This document shows positions 36,145 to 44,006 of a stretch of DNA of 64,000 bases, one piece after another. Below the pieces are notes generated by a model, which saw nothing but the letters and a program-made list of their open reading frames with translations, searched no databases and was not told the origin of the DNA. Origin of the DNA: BD2-11 sp965221785 (GTDB lineage: Bacteria; Gemmatimonadota; Gemmatimonadetes; Longimicrobiales; Gaopeijiaceae); contig CBDCSR010000003.1 in NCBI GenBank assembly GCA_965221785.1, forward strand, positions 2,170,001-2,234,000, written 5' to 3'. Position 1 is the first letter of the stretch. Every line of letters starts with the position of its first letter. Position numbers and translations under genes: made by a program.

Positions 36145-37503
36145 ATGATGGCGTTGCTGGCGACAATCGTTGTCCTTGGCGTTCTGATCCTCGTCCACGA
36201 ACTTGGCCACTTCTGGGCGGCCAAGGCCGTGGGCGTAAAGGTCCTGCGCTTCTCCATCGGGCTGGGGCCGCGGGTTCTCGGTTTTCGCCGGGGCGATACC
36301 GAATACGTGATCTCGGCGATTCCGCTGGGCGGCTACGTCAAGATGAGCGGCATGGCCGATGAGGTCATGGACCAGGTGGAGGGGGGCGGCGGCGAGGCGC
36401 GCCGGGGGCCCGCTTCCACGGACTTCGACGGCAAGCCGGTGTGGGCTCGTGCGCTGGTGCTGTCGGCGGGCGTGGCCATGAACATGATCTTCGCCTTCGC
36501 TGCGTATACGACGATCGCCGCGGGCTGGGGCAGGGTGGAGGCCGGCGAGACCCGGATCGGCTACGTGGACATGGAACTGCTGCCCCCGGGCGCGGAACCG
36601 CTGGCGGGGCTTCCGGTCGGCGCGCGCGTCACGCGTGTGGGCGACCGTGATGTGGTCCACTGGGGGGATGTGCGTGAGGGATTCCTGTCCGCACAGAGCG
36701 AGACCATCACGGTGGAAACCGAGTCCCCGCGCGTGACGGTATCGGTGCCGGCGCCCGGTGATCCCGCCTCGCGCGAGCGCCTGGCATTGGCCCTCAACTA
36801 CTGGATCGAGGCCGTCGTGCTGGATGTCGAGCCCGGGATGCCCGCAGCGCGCGCGGGTGTGCAGCCGGGAGATCGTGTCCTCGCCGTCGACGGCCTGGCC
36901 GTGGAAAACTGGGCGCTGTTCCGGCGCGAGATCATGCGCCGTCCCGGTCGCACGGTCGACCTTCAGGTGGCGCGCGACGGCGCCCTGATGGAGATCGCGG
37001 TTCCGCTCGCATCGCGTGAGGAAAGGGGGCCCGACGGGGAGATCAGGACCGTGGGTCAGGTCGGCATTCTGGCTCCGGTGGCGGATCCCGTGTACGTGCC
37101 CGTTCCCCTCACCCGCGCTGTGGTCATCGGATACCGGGAAACCGTGGGCACCACCCGCATGATCCTCGGGTTCCTCGGCGATCTCGTGACCGGGAACGTC
37201 TCCCCGCGCACCGTCGGCAGCATCGTCACCATCGGAACTCTGTCGGGCCAGGCCGCGGAGGCGGGACTCCAGACCTTCCTGCGCTTCATGGCTCTGTTCT
37301 CCGTGAATCTGGCGATCCTGAACCTGCTTCCCATTCCGATACTGGACGGCGGACATCTCGTCTTTCTCGGGATCGAGGCGGTCAGGGGCAGGGCACTCAG
37401 CCTGGAACAGCGGCTGCGGTGGAGCCGGGTCGGCTTCCTGGTGCTCATGGGGATCATGGTCTGGGCGCTCTCCAACGACATCCTGCGCGTGCTGGGGTTG
37501 TGA
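36145..37503 (+). CDS. rseP: RseP-type site-2 membrane metalloprotease
   Basis: Intramembrane zinc protease that cuts anti-sigma factors and signal peptide remnants. 452 residues: 'LVHELGHFWAAKAVGVKVLRFSIGLGP' (His18, Glu19, His22), 'VISAIPLGGYVKM', two PDZ-like segments (about 145-300, 'VEPGMPAARAGVQPGDRVLAVDG'), and the third ligand motif 'NLAILNLLPIPILDGGHLVFLGIEAVRG'. Four membrane helices. It follows dxr by 39 bases and ends the housekeeping run, facing the minus-strand genes. Confidence 0.95.
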   Translation: MMALLATIVVLGVLILVHELGHFWAAKAVGVKVLRFSIGLGPRVLGFRRGDTEYVISAIPLGGYVKMSGMADEVMDQVEGGGGEARRGPASTDFDGKPVWARALVLSAGVAMNMIFAFAAYTTIAAGWGRVEAGETRIGYVDMELLPPGAEPLAGLPVGARVTRVGDRDVVHWGDVREGFLSAQSETITVETESPRVTVSVPAPGDPASRERLALALNYWIEAVVLDVEPGMPAARAGVQPGDRVLAVDGLAVENWALFRREIMRRPGRTVDLQVARDGALMEIAVPLASREERGPDGEIRTVGQVGILAPVADPVYVPVPLTRAVVIGYRETVGTTRMILGFLGDLVTGNVSPRTVGSIVTIGTLSGQAAEAGLQTFLRFMALFSVNLAILNLLPIPILDGGHLVFLGIEAVRGRALSLEQRLRWSRVGFLVLMGIMVWALSNDILRVLGL

Positions 37504-37543
37504 CGCCGATACCGCCCCGGCGGCGGGGCGGGGAAGGACGGTT

Positions 37544-38365
37544 TCAGAGAAACGACAGCTGCTCGGGACCGCGTTCCCGGCGCAGGGTATCGACGCTCAG
37601 CATCTCCGTAGGCTCCGCCTGCCGGGCCACCTCCAGAAACCCCCGATACCCCGCCCTGGCCAGTGCGCGCGAGACGGTTTCGCGCGCCAGCTCGGGCGTG
37701 TTGCACTCCGCAGAGAGGTGGGCCAGCAATATGCCGGCGAGGCGGGGATGGAGGAGATCCAGGGCAAGACGGGCGGCCGCGCGGTTGGACAGGTGTCCGT
37801 GGCTGGATGCGATGCGCGACTTGACGGCGGCGGGGTAGGAGCTCCGGTGGAGAAGCGTCTCGTCGTGATTGGCCTCCAGGACCAGGAAATCGCAGCCCGC
37901 GAGTGCGTGGCGTACGATTGCGGTGGACCGGCCCAGATCGGTCGCGAGCCCGACGCGGGTGCCGGATCCGACATCGACCAGGGCGATGGCCACCGGATCG
38001 GCGGCGTCGTGGACAGTCATGAACGGTTCCACGCGCAGGTCCTCGATGCCGAAAGCTCGCCCGGGCCGGTATTCCACAAGCTGCTCCGACCCGCGGAACA
38101 GGCGGCCGCACGCCTTGCGGGTGGCTTCGGTGAGGCAGACGGGGATGCCGTGACGTCGCGCCATCACCCCGCTTCCGCGGGTGTGATCCCCGTGCTCGTG
38201 CGTGAGGATGATGGCCGAGAGCTCGCTCGCTTCGGCTCCGACCAGTCGCAGGCGGCGCTCGGTCTCGCGCGCGCTGAAACCGGCGTCCACCAGCACGGCC
38301 GCACGCGCGGAGCGGACGAAAATCGAGTTGCCCCTGCTTCCGCTGCCCAGCACGCAGATCTGCAC
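37544..38365 (-). CDS. WalJ/YycJ-type MBL-fold metallo-hydrolase
   Basis: 273-residue metallo-beta-lactamase-fold protein. The N-terminus 'ICVLGSGSRGNSIFVRSARAAVLVDAGFSARETERRL' and metal motif 'ILTHEHGDHTRGSGVMARRHGIP' match the WalJ/YycJ group, with later ligands in 'ATDLGRS', 'EANHD' and 'SSHGHLSN'. Members elsewhere are 5'-3' exonucleases in mismatch repair or wall-linked factors; the role here is inferred. GTG at 38365 is used because it begins the conserved sequence; longer upstream starts overlap the previous gene. It is last in a three-gene minus-strand run. Confidence 0.88.
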   Translation of the reverse strand: MQICVLGSGSRGNSIFVRSARAAVLVDAGFSARETERRLRLVGAEASELSAIILTHEHGDHTRGSGVMARRHGIPVCLTEATRKACGRLFRGSEQLVEYRPGRAFGIEDLRVEPFMTVHDAADPVAIALVDVGSGTRVGLATDLGRSTAIVRHALAGCDFLVLEANHDETLLHRSSYPAAVKSRIASSHGHLSNRAAARLALDLLHPRLAGILLAHLSAECNTPELARETVSRALARAGYRGFLEVARQAEPTEMLSVDTLRRERGPEQLSFL

Positions 38366-38385
38366 GACCGTTTCGTGGCTGCCGG

Positions 38386-39678
38386 CTAGTCCGCGCCGGC
38401 CACGCTGAGCCAGGCACGCTCGAGAACGGCCCGCATCTCCGGCGTAAGCCGCACACCCCTGCGGCTCATCACCCGCTCCGTCGTGTCCAGAAAGCGGTCC
38501 AGCCCGAAGAGCGGCGCTTCGGGGGTCGCGCCCCATCGAAAGGGCGGGAGATAGCTCGTCGGGACTGCGGCGCCGAACAGGTTGCAGCCTGCCCCGATCA
38601 CCGCGCCGGTGTTGAGGAGGGTTCCGATACCCGTCTTGACGTGGTCGCCCACGAGACAGCCCAGCTTGGTCAGACCGGAGGGGACGGCTCCTTCGCCGGT
38701 GCGGACTCTCACGTTGCGATAGTCGTTGCGAAGATCGCTGTTCGTGGTCATCGCGCCCAGGTTTACCCAGCGACCGAGGTACGAGCGGCCCAGGAAGCCG
38801 CCGTGGGCCTTGTTGTCGTAGCCGAGCAGGACGCTCTTCTCGATGTCGCCCCGGATTCTGCATGCGCGGCCTACGTAGGAAGCGCATACCCTCCCGCCGA
38901 GGATCGTCGAGCCGGGTCCCACATACAACGGACCCTCCAGGCGGGCCGGTCCACACACGCGCACGCCCTCGCCGAGGACGATCGGTCCCGGGGCTGTATC
39001 CAGCAGCACGCCCGGCTCGACGGCGGCGCCGGGGCCGAGGGTGAAGATACCGTCTCCCAGGAGGTGGGCGCCGGGGGGAAGCGACGACCCTGAGGGTGGA
39101 ATCGCCAGGCCGCTCCGGCCCGCCCCCGCCTGTCGTCCCCCGGCGCCGCGCGACGGTATGGGCGCCAGACGGGTGGACATCCCGGCCTCGAGGTCTTCCC
39201 GCAGCTGCCCGGGTGTCCGCGCCACCAGCTCCCAGACGTGCTCCAGCACGAACCCTTCCAACTCCAGTCCGGCTTCCGCCCGGGGAGCGGCAGCGGGATC
39301 CGCGATGTCACGCGGGTGGGGAAGCGGGGCGCCGGAAGGGAGGCTCCACCCGACCGTCGTGCCGTCGATGCGCAGCTCGGCCGGGACCGGAGGCAGTTGC
39401 CGCGGCCGGCTCTGCACCACGGCTCGGCTGGACACCAGGATGCGGTGGACGCGGCGCCCCACGTCGGAGGCCACGAGTGTCTCGGGCGAATTGCCTTCGC
39501 GGAAGCCCGCGAGGCGGGCGGCCGCAAGATGACCGCCGTACTCGACGCCCCACGCGCGGGCTGCCCGCTCCCAGAGCCGCAGCGCACCAAGCACCAGTTC
39601 GGCTGCGGGACGTGTCAGGGAAAACGGTTCCCAACGCCGGGCGCGGGCGTCGTCGAACAGATAGAGACGGGTGCTCAC
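38386..39678 (-). CDS. GlmU-like putative sugar nucleotidyltransferase
   Basis: 430 residues. The N-terminal half ('LYLFDDARARRWEPFSLTRPAAELVLGALRLWERA') matches the divergent NTP_transf_4 domain of GlmU-family proteins, and the C-terminal half is a left-handed beta-helix with hexapeptide repeats ('GPIVLGEGVRVCGPARLEGPLYVGPGSTILGG'). A Gly/Pro-rich linker of about 40 residues separates them. It lacks the usual nucleotide loop GxGxR of true GlmU, so substrate and even activity are uncertain. The start overlaps the end of the ManC-like gene by four bases (ATGA). Confidence 0.8.
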   Translation of the reverse strand: MSTRLYLFDDARARRWEPFSLTRPAAELVLGALRLWERAARAWGVEYGGHLAAARLAGFREGNSPETLVASDVGRRVHRILVSSRAVVQSRPRQLPPVPAELRIDGTTVGWSLPSGAPLPHPRDIADPAAAPRAEAGLELEGFVLEHVWELVARTPGQLREDLEAGMSTRLAPIPSRGAGGRQAGAGRSGLAIPPSGSSLPPGAHLLGDGIFTLGPGAAVEPGVLLDTAPGPIVLGEGVRVCGPARLEGPLYVGPGSTILGGRVCASYVGRACRIRGDIEKSVLLGYDNKAHGGFLGRSYLGRWVNLGAMTTNSDLRNDYRNVRVRTGEGAVPSGLTKLGCLVGDHVKTGIGTLLNTGAVIGAGCNLFGAAVPTSYLPPFRWGATPEAPLFGLDRFLDTTERVMSRRGVRLTPEMRAVLERAWLSVAGAD

Positions 39679-40802
39679 GTCCGTTGGACGCGCGACGACG
39701 AGGGCAGCCCTTCCACGAGGCGCTTGAGCTCGCGGGCGTGCTCGCGGGTCGTGACCATCGTCACGTCCCCAGTCGCGACCACCACCATCTCGCGCACCCC
39801 GAACAACACCACCCGCCTGCCCTCGCTGTACACGATGTTGTCGTCACTCTCAACGCAGACGACGTCGCCGGCCCGGGTGTTCCCGCGCTGGTCGGGCGTT
39901 CGCGTCCGGGCGAGCGCCTCCCAGCTGCCCACATCGTCCCAGTGAAAGGATGCGGGAAGCATGGCGCACGTGCGGCTGCGCTCCAGCACGGCCTCGTCGA
40001 CGCTGACCGTGGGCGCGTGACGGAAGAACCCGTTTACGTCTCCGGCCTCGAGTCGCGGAAGCAGGGCGGCGATGGCGGGAGCGTGCGCGCGAAGTTCCTT
40101 CAGGAACACCGATGTCCGCCAGACGAAGATACCCGTGTTCCAGAGGAAGCCCCGGCGAACGTATTCGGCGGCGCGCCGGGCGTCGGGCTTCTCGTGAAAG
40201 CGCAACACGCTCCGCGCGGGCTCGTCCGTCCCGCCGCCGCCGGATCCGTCCATGACCTCCCCGGGCTGCAGGTACCCGTAGCCGGTGTCGGGACGATCCG
40301 GTTGTGCGCCCACGGTCAGCAGCACATCCCTGCGGGCGGCGATCCGTGCCGCGCGCGCCACCAGCGAACGGAACGCGGCGGCGGGGCGGATGACATGGTC
40401 CGAATGCAGGGAAACGATCACGGCGTCCGGATCGCTTCGCCATGCGCGCCAGGTCGCCCAGGTGAGCGCCGGGGCCGTGCTGCGCGGCCGCGACTCCCAC
40501 AGGAAGCAACCGGGGGGCACCTCCGGCAGCGCGGCGGTCAGCGGTGACTCCAGGTGCCGTCCCGCGACGATCCGCAACTGGCCGACCGGGACCAGTTCCA
40601 GCGCGCGCAAGACCGTGTCGGTCACGAGGGGGCGGCTTGAGACCAGCGGCAGGAGCTGCTTGGGGCGAGCGGGCGTGCTGGCGGGCCAGAACCGGGAACC
40701 GGCGCCACCCGCGAGGATGACGACCCGGAGGTGGGGGTCGGCGGGGGTCAACGCCGCTCGCTGATGCGGGTCGGAATGCACGCGGAAACTTACCCGCGGC
40801 AC
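39675..40802 (-). CDS. Mannose-1-phosphate guanylyltransferase
   Basis: Forms GDP-mannose for glycans. 375 residues with the pyrophosphorylase signature 'VVILAGGAGSRFWPASTPARPKQLLPL', 'ENRPRSTAPAL'-type motif (here 'ESRPRSTAPAL'), 'SLHSDHVI', 'TGYGYLQPGE', 'FHEKPDARRA', 'FLWNTGIFVWR' and 'HWDDVGSWEAL'. No fused isomerase domain. An ATG at 40802 is used; the conserved part begins about residue 26. It is first in the ManC-GlmU-like-WalJ run. Confidence 0.9.
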   Translation of the reverse strand: MPRVSFRVHSDPHQRAALTPADPHLRVVILAGGAGSRFWPASTPARPKQLLPLVSSRPLVTDTVLRALELVPVGQLRIVAGRHLESPLTAALPEVPPGCFLWESRPRSTAPALTWATWRAWRSDPDAVIVSLHSDHVIRPAAAFRSLVARAARIAARRDVLLTVGAQPDRPDTGYGYLQPGEVMDGSGGGGTDEPARSVLRFHEKPDARRAAEYVRRGFLWNTGIFVWRTSVFLKELRAHAPAIAALLPRLEAGDVNGFFRHAPTVSVDEAVLERSRTCAMLPASFHWDDVGSWEALARTRTPDQRGNTRAGDVVCVESDDNIVYSEGRRVVLFGVREMVVVATGDVTMVTTREHARELKRLVEGLPSSSRVQRT

Positions 40803-40932
40803 AGTGTAAAATCAACGGAATTCACCGCTCCGGGGTTGACCCGCTGGAGCCGTCGGGGTAGTCTTGGCGCGCTCCGCGAGCAGGCTGTCGACTCGCCGGA
40901 GCCAACCCCTCCTCCTTTGCCAGACAGGCGTC

Positions 40933-41493
40933 ATGCGTTCGCTCGGGATCATCCTCCTTCTCCCTTCGCTGGTTGCCATCGCTGCGTGCGGAAGAGACCC
41001 TTTCGCGCTCGAGTGGATCGCCTCCGCCGATACCGTGCGCCTGTACGCGATCTCCCGTCCCGAGCCGAACATCGAAACCGGCTTCGACTTCGGTGCCCGG
41101 CACGCAGTTCGCATCGAAGCGCCCGCCACCACCACGGCCTGGGATCTGGCCGTGGATGTCGAAGGCGGCAGAGCCGTCTTCCTGACCCCCGGATTCTTCG
41201 GCGTCGACTCGGATGCGGCGCTGGTGGAGCTGCCCGACGAGAACTTCGACGACATCGAGGAAGCCCCCGAGGACGAGGACGTCTACATCGAGGATGAGGC
41301 GGTACCGGTGAACCTCGGGAGCCTCTACGTGGTGCGCACGCGGCGCTTGCGCTCCAACTACGGGCAGCTCTGCAACCACTACGCGAAGATGGTTCCTCTG
41401 GACGTGGACCCTGTCGAACGCACCGTGGTTTTCGTGTTCGACACCAACGGGATCTGCAACAGCCGCAAGATGCAGCCGGACATCTTTCCCTGA
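40933..41493 (+). CDS. Putative lipoprotein, function unknown
   Basis: 186 residues. The signal peptide has a lipobox 'VAIAAC' with the lipidated Cys near residue 19, so it is probably membrane-anchored. The mature part is beta-rich and has an acidic loop 'DENFDDIEEAPEDEDVYIEDEA' broken here only as described: residues about 106-127. Three further Cys occur near the C-terminus ('YGQLCNHY', 'TNGICNSRK' give two of them). No known domain recognised. It precedes serS by 37 bases on the same strand. Confidence 0.65.
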   Translation: MRSLGIILLLPSLVAIAACGRDPFALEWIASADTVRLYAISRPEPNIETGFDFGARHAVRIEAPATTTAWDLAVDVEGGRAVFLTPGFFGVDSDAALVELPDENFDDIEEAPEDEDVYIEDEAVPVNLGSLYVVRTRRLRSNYGQLCNHYAKMVPLDVDPVERTVVFVFDTNGICNSRKMQPDIFP

Positions 41494-41530
41494 CCCCTTC
41501 TTCCCCCGGACCCTCCCTGACTGCTAGGCC

Positions 41531-42808
41531 ATGCTCGACCTGCGGATGATTCGGGCGCAGCCGGATCTGGTTCGTGCCGGAATGGCGCGGCGCGGTATCT
41601 CCGGCGGGGCTGCCCGGGTCGAACATCTGCTCGCCCTCGACGAGCGGCGCCGCTCCGCGATCGGAGCAGCCGATGAGCTCAGGGCGCGTCGCAACGCCGT
41701 TTCCCGCCGCATCGGGGAGCTGAGGCGGAAGGGTGAATCGGCGGACGGGCTGATCGCCGAAATGCGCAAGGTAGGCGGCCGCATCGACGCGCTCGGCGAA
41801 GTGGTGGAGGATGCGGAGGCGCACATCCGCAATACTCTGCTGGAGATGCCCAACCTGCCGCTCCCGGAGGTGCCGGATGGGGGGGAGGAAGCCAACGTGC
41901 TGGTCCGCAAATGGGGGACGAAGCGGAACTTCGGTTTCGAGCCGAGACCACACTGGGAGCTGGGTGAGGCCCTGGGGCTCCTAGACCTCGCGCGCGGCGC
42001 AAGGATATCAGGTTCCGGGTTTCCGGTTCTCACGGGCCGGGGCGCCCGCCTGCAGCGGGAGCTGATCGGCTACATGCTCGATCTGCACGTCCGCGAGCAC
42101 GGCTACAGGGAAATGCGCGTCCCCTACATGGTCACGCGCGAGAGCCTTACGGCGACCGGCCATCTCCCCAAGTTCGAGGAGGATGCATACGTTACCACGC
42201 TGGACGATCTCTGGCTCATCCCCACTTCCGAGGTGCCGCTCACCAACCTCCACCGGGGCGAGATCCTCTCCGCGGACGAGCTTCCTCTTCGCTACACCGC
42301 CTACTCGCCCTGCTTCCGGCGTGAGGCCGGCGCGGCGGGCGCGGACACCCGCGGCCTCCTGCGCGTTCACCAGTTCGACAAGGTGGAACTCGTTCGCTAT
42401 GAGACCCCGGAGCGCAGCCGGGAGGCACTCGAGGAGATGACCGCGGAAGCCGAGGTGATTCTCCGGCGTCTGGGGCTTCCCTATCGCGTCCTCAGCCTGG
42501 CTACGGGCGATCTGGGCTTCTGGTCGGCCATGACCTACGACCTGGAGGTCTGGGCTCCGGGCGTGCGCCGCTGGCTGGAGGTGTCGAGCGTCAGCACCAC
42601 CACCGACTACCAGGCGCGACGCGCGAACCTGCGGTATCGGCCCGATCCCGGCCGCAAGCCGGAATTCGTGCACACGTTGAACGGCTCGGCGCTCGCTTTG
42701 CCGCGGTTGCTGGTGGCCCTGCTGGAGACCGGCCAGGAGGAGGACGGCAGCGTGACCCTGCCGGAGCCGCTGGCCGAGCGCCTCGGGGCCGGTCGCCTGC
42801 TGCCCTGA
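41531..42808 (+). CDS. serS: Seryl-tRNA synthetase
   Basis: Charges tRNA-Ser. 425 residues: N-terminal antiparallel coiled coil (about 30-105), class II motifs including 'MRVPYMVTRESLTATGHLPKFEEDAY', 'LIPTSEVPLTNLHRGEIL', motif 2 'YSPCFRREAGAAGADTRGLLRVHQFDKVEL', and motif 3 'HTLNGSALALPRLLVALLETGQ'. All substrate-binding regions look intact. The next gene starts 15 bases later. Confidence 0.96.
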   Translation: MLDLRMIRAQPDLVRAGMARRGISGGAARVEHLLALDERRRSAIGAADELRARRNAVSRRIGELRRKGESADGLIAEMRKVGGRIDALGEVVEDAEAHIRNTLLEMPNLPLPEVPDGGEEANVLVRKWGTKRNFGFEPRPHWELGEALGLLDLARGARISGSGFPVLTGRGARLQRELIGYMLDLHVREHGYREMRVPYMVTRESLTATGHLPKFEEDAYVTTLDDLWLIPTSEVPLTNLHRGEILSADELPLRYTAYSPCFRREAGAAGADTRGLLRVHQFDKVELVRYETPERSREALEEMTAEAEVILRRLGLPYRVLSLATGDLGFWSAMTYDLEVWAPGVRRWLEVSSVSTTTDYQARRANLRYRPDPGRKPEFVHTLNGSALALPRLLVALLETGQEEDGSVTLPEPLAERLGAGRLLP

Positions 42809-42823
42809 GGAGGCGACGGGCGG

Positions 42824-44002
42824 GTGTCGCCGAAGCGCTGGTACGTCGGTCTTGCGGCGCTCTTCGTGGCACTGGCCGGCTGGTACCTGCTCTACACGCA
42901 GCAGATCGTGCGCGCGCTGCGGGCCGACAGCGAGATCTTTACGCGGATCTATGCCGAGGTCATGGAGGGTCTGACCGACCCCGAGGAAGGCAGTTCCATC
43001 CAGGCCCTCAGGGGGCTTCAGCTGCTGATCACCGAGTCGGGCGTGCCGTTCGTCATGACCGGACCCGGAGACACCGTGCTGGCCGTCGAGAACCTTCCCT
43101 TCGAGGTGGATCTCGCCACCGCGGAGGGGCAGGAGCGGGTGCGCGGCTATATCAACACCCTGGATCAGCGCGATCCTCCGGTCGGAGATCCCGAAGTCCA
43201 GCTCATCCACTACGGCCCGCCTCCGATTCTGACGCGCCTGCGCTGGATTCCATGGCTTCAGGCCGGGGGTCTGGCGCTGGTCGTGCTCATGCTGGCGGGC
43301 CTGGTGCGATACCAGCGCAGAGTCGCTGGAGAACGCGCCTGGACGGTGATGGCCCGCGAACTCGCACACCAGCTGGGTACACCGATATCGTCGCTGCACG
43401 GCTGGGTCGAAGTGCTCAAGCTGCCCGCGCCCGAGCGGCCCGGGAAGCTGTCCGAGAGCGAGATCCTGCATGAGCTCGACGATGATGTCGAGCGCCTCGA
43501 ACGCGTTACCCGCCGATTCGAGCTGATCGGTCGAGAGCCCGCCCTGGGGGAGGTCGACCTGGCCCGGGTTCTGGAGGAGCTGGAAGGCTATTTCCGTTCC
43601 CGCCTTCCCAGCCTGGCGTCGGAAGTGGAGCTGGTGATGGAAGTTCCCTCCGATCTGCCCGCGGTCAGGGGACACCATGTCCTGCTCAGCTGGGCTCTCG
43701 AGAACGTGCTCAAGAATTCACTCGACGCCCTGGCCGGGCGCGGGGGCAGGATCTCGATCACATGCTCCGGGTCCGGTGCGGGATGGGTGGATGTGCGCAT
43801 CGCGGATTCGGGTCCCGGAATCGATCCCGCCGTGCGGGACGACATCTTCGAGCCCGGTGTGACCACCAAGTCCAGCGGCTGGGGCGTGGGGCTCACGCTG
43901 GCGCGCCGCATCGTGCAGGGTGTGCACCGCGGGAAGCTCGAGCTGGTGTCCGAGTGGGAGCCAGGCGCCACGTTCAACATACGACTACCGTCCGAGGCCT
44001 GA
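42824..44002 (+). CDS. Membrane sensor histidine kinase (orphan)
   Basis: 392 residues from a GTG start. First helix about 6-25, a periplasmic segment of about 115 residues, second helix about 143-160, then directly HisKA with 'ARELAHQLGTPISSLHGWVEVL' (His182, the less common HQLGTP form), 'ENVLKNSLDAL', 'ADSGPGIDPAVRDDIFEPGVTTKSSGWGVGLTLARRIV'. No HAMP or PAS. No response regulator is adjacent. It is followed by the helicase gene after four bases, so it may be co-transcribed with serS and the helicase. Confidence 0.88.
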   Translation: MSPKRWYVGLAALFVALAGWYLLYTQQIVRALRADSEIFTRIYAEVMEGLTDPEEGSSIQALRGLQLLITESGVPFVMTGPGDTVLAVENLPFEVDLATAEGQERVRGYINTLDQRDPPVGDPEVQLIHYGPPPILTRLRWIPWLQAGGLALVVLMLAGLVRYQRRVAGERAWTVMARELAHQLGTPISSLHGWVEVLKLPAPERPGKLSESEILHELDDDVERLERVTRRFELIGREPALGEVDLARVLEELEGYFRSRLPSLASEVELVMEVPSDLPAVRGHHVLLSWALENVLKNSLDALAGRGGRISITCSGSGAGWVDVRIADSGPGIDPAVRDDIFEPGVTTKSSGWGVGLTLARRIVQGVHRGKLELVSEWEPGATFNIRLPSEA

Positions 44003-44006
44003 TCCG

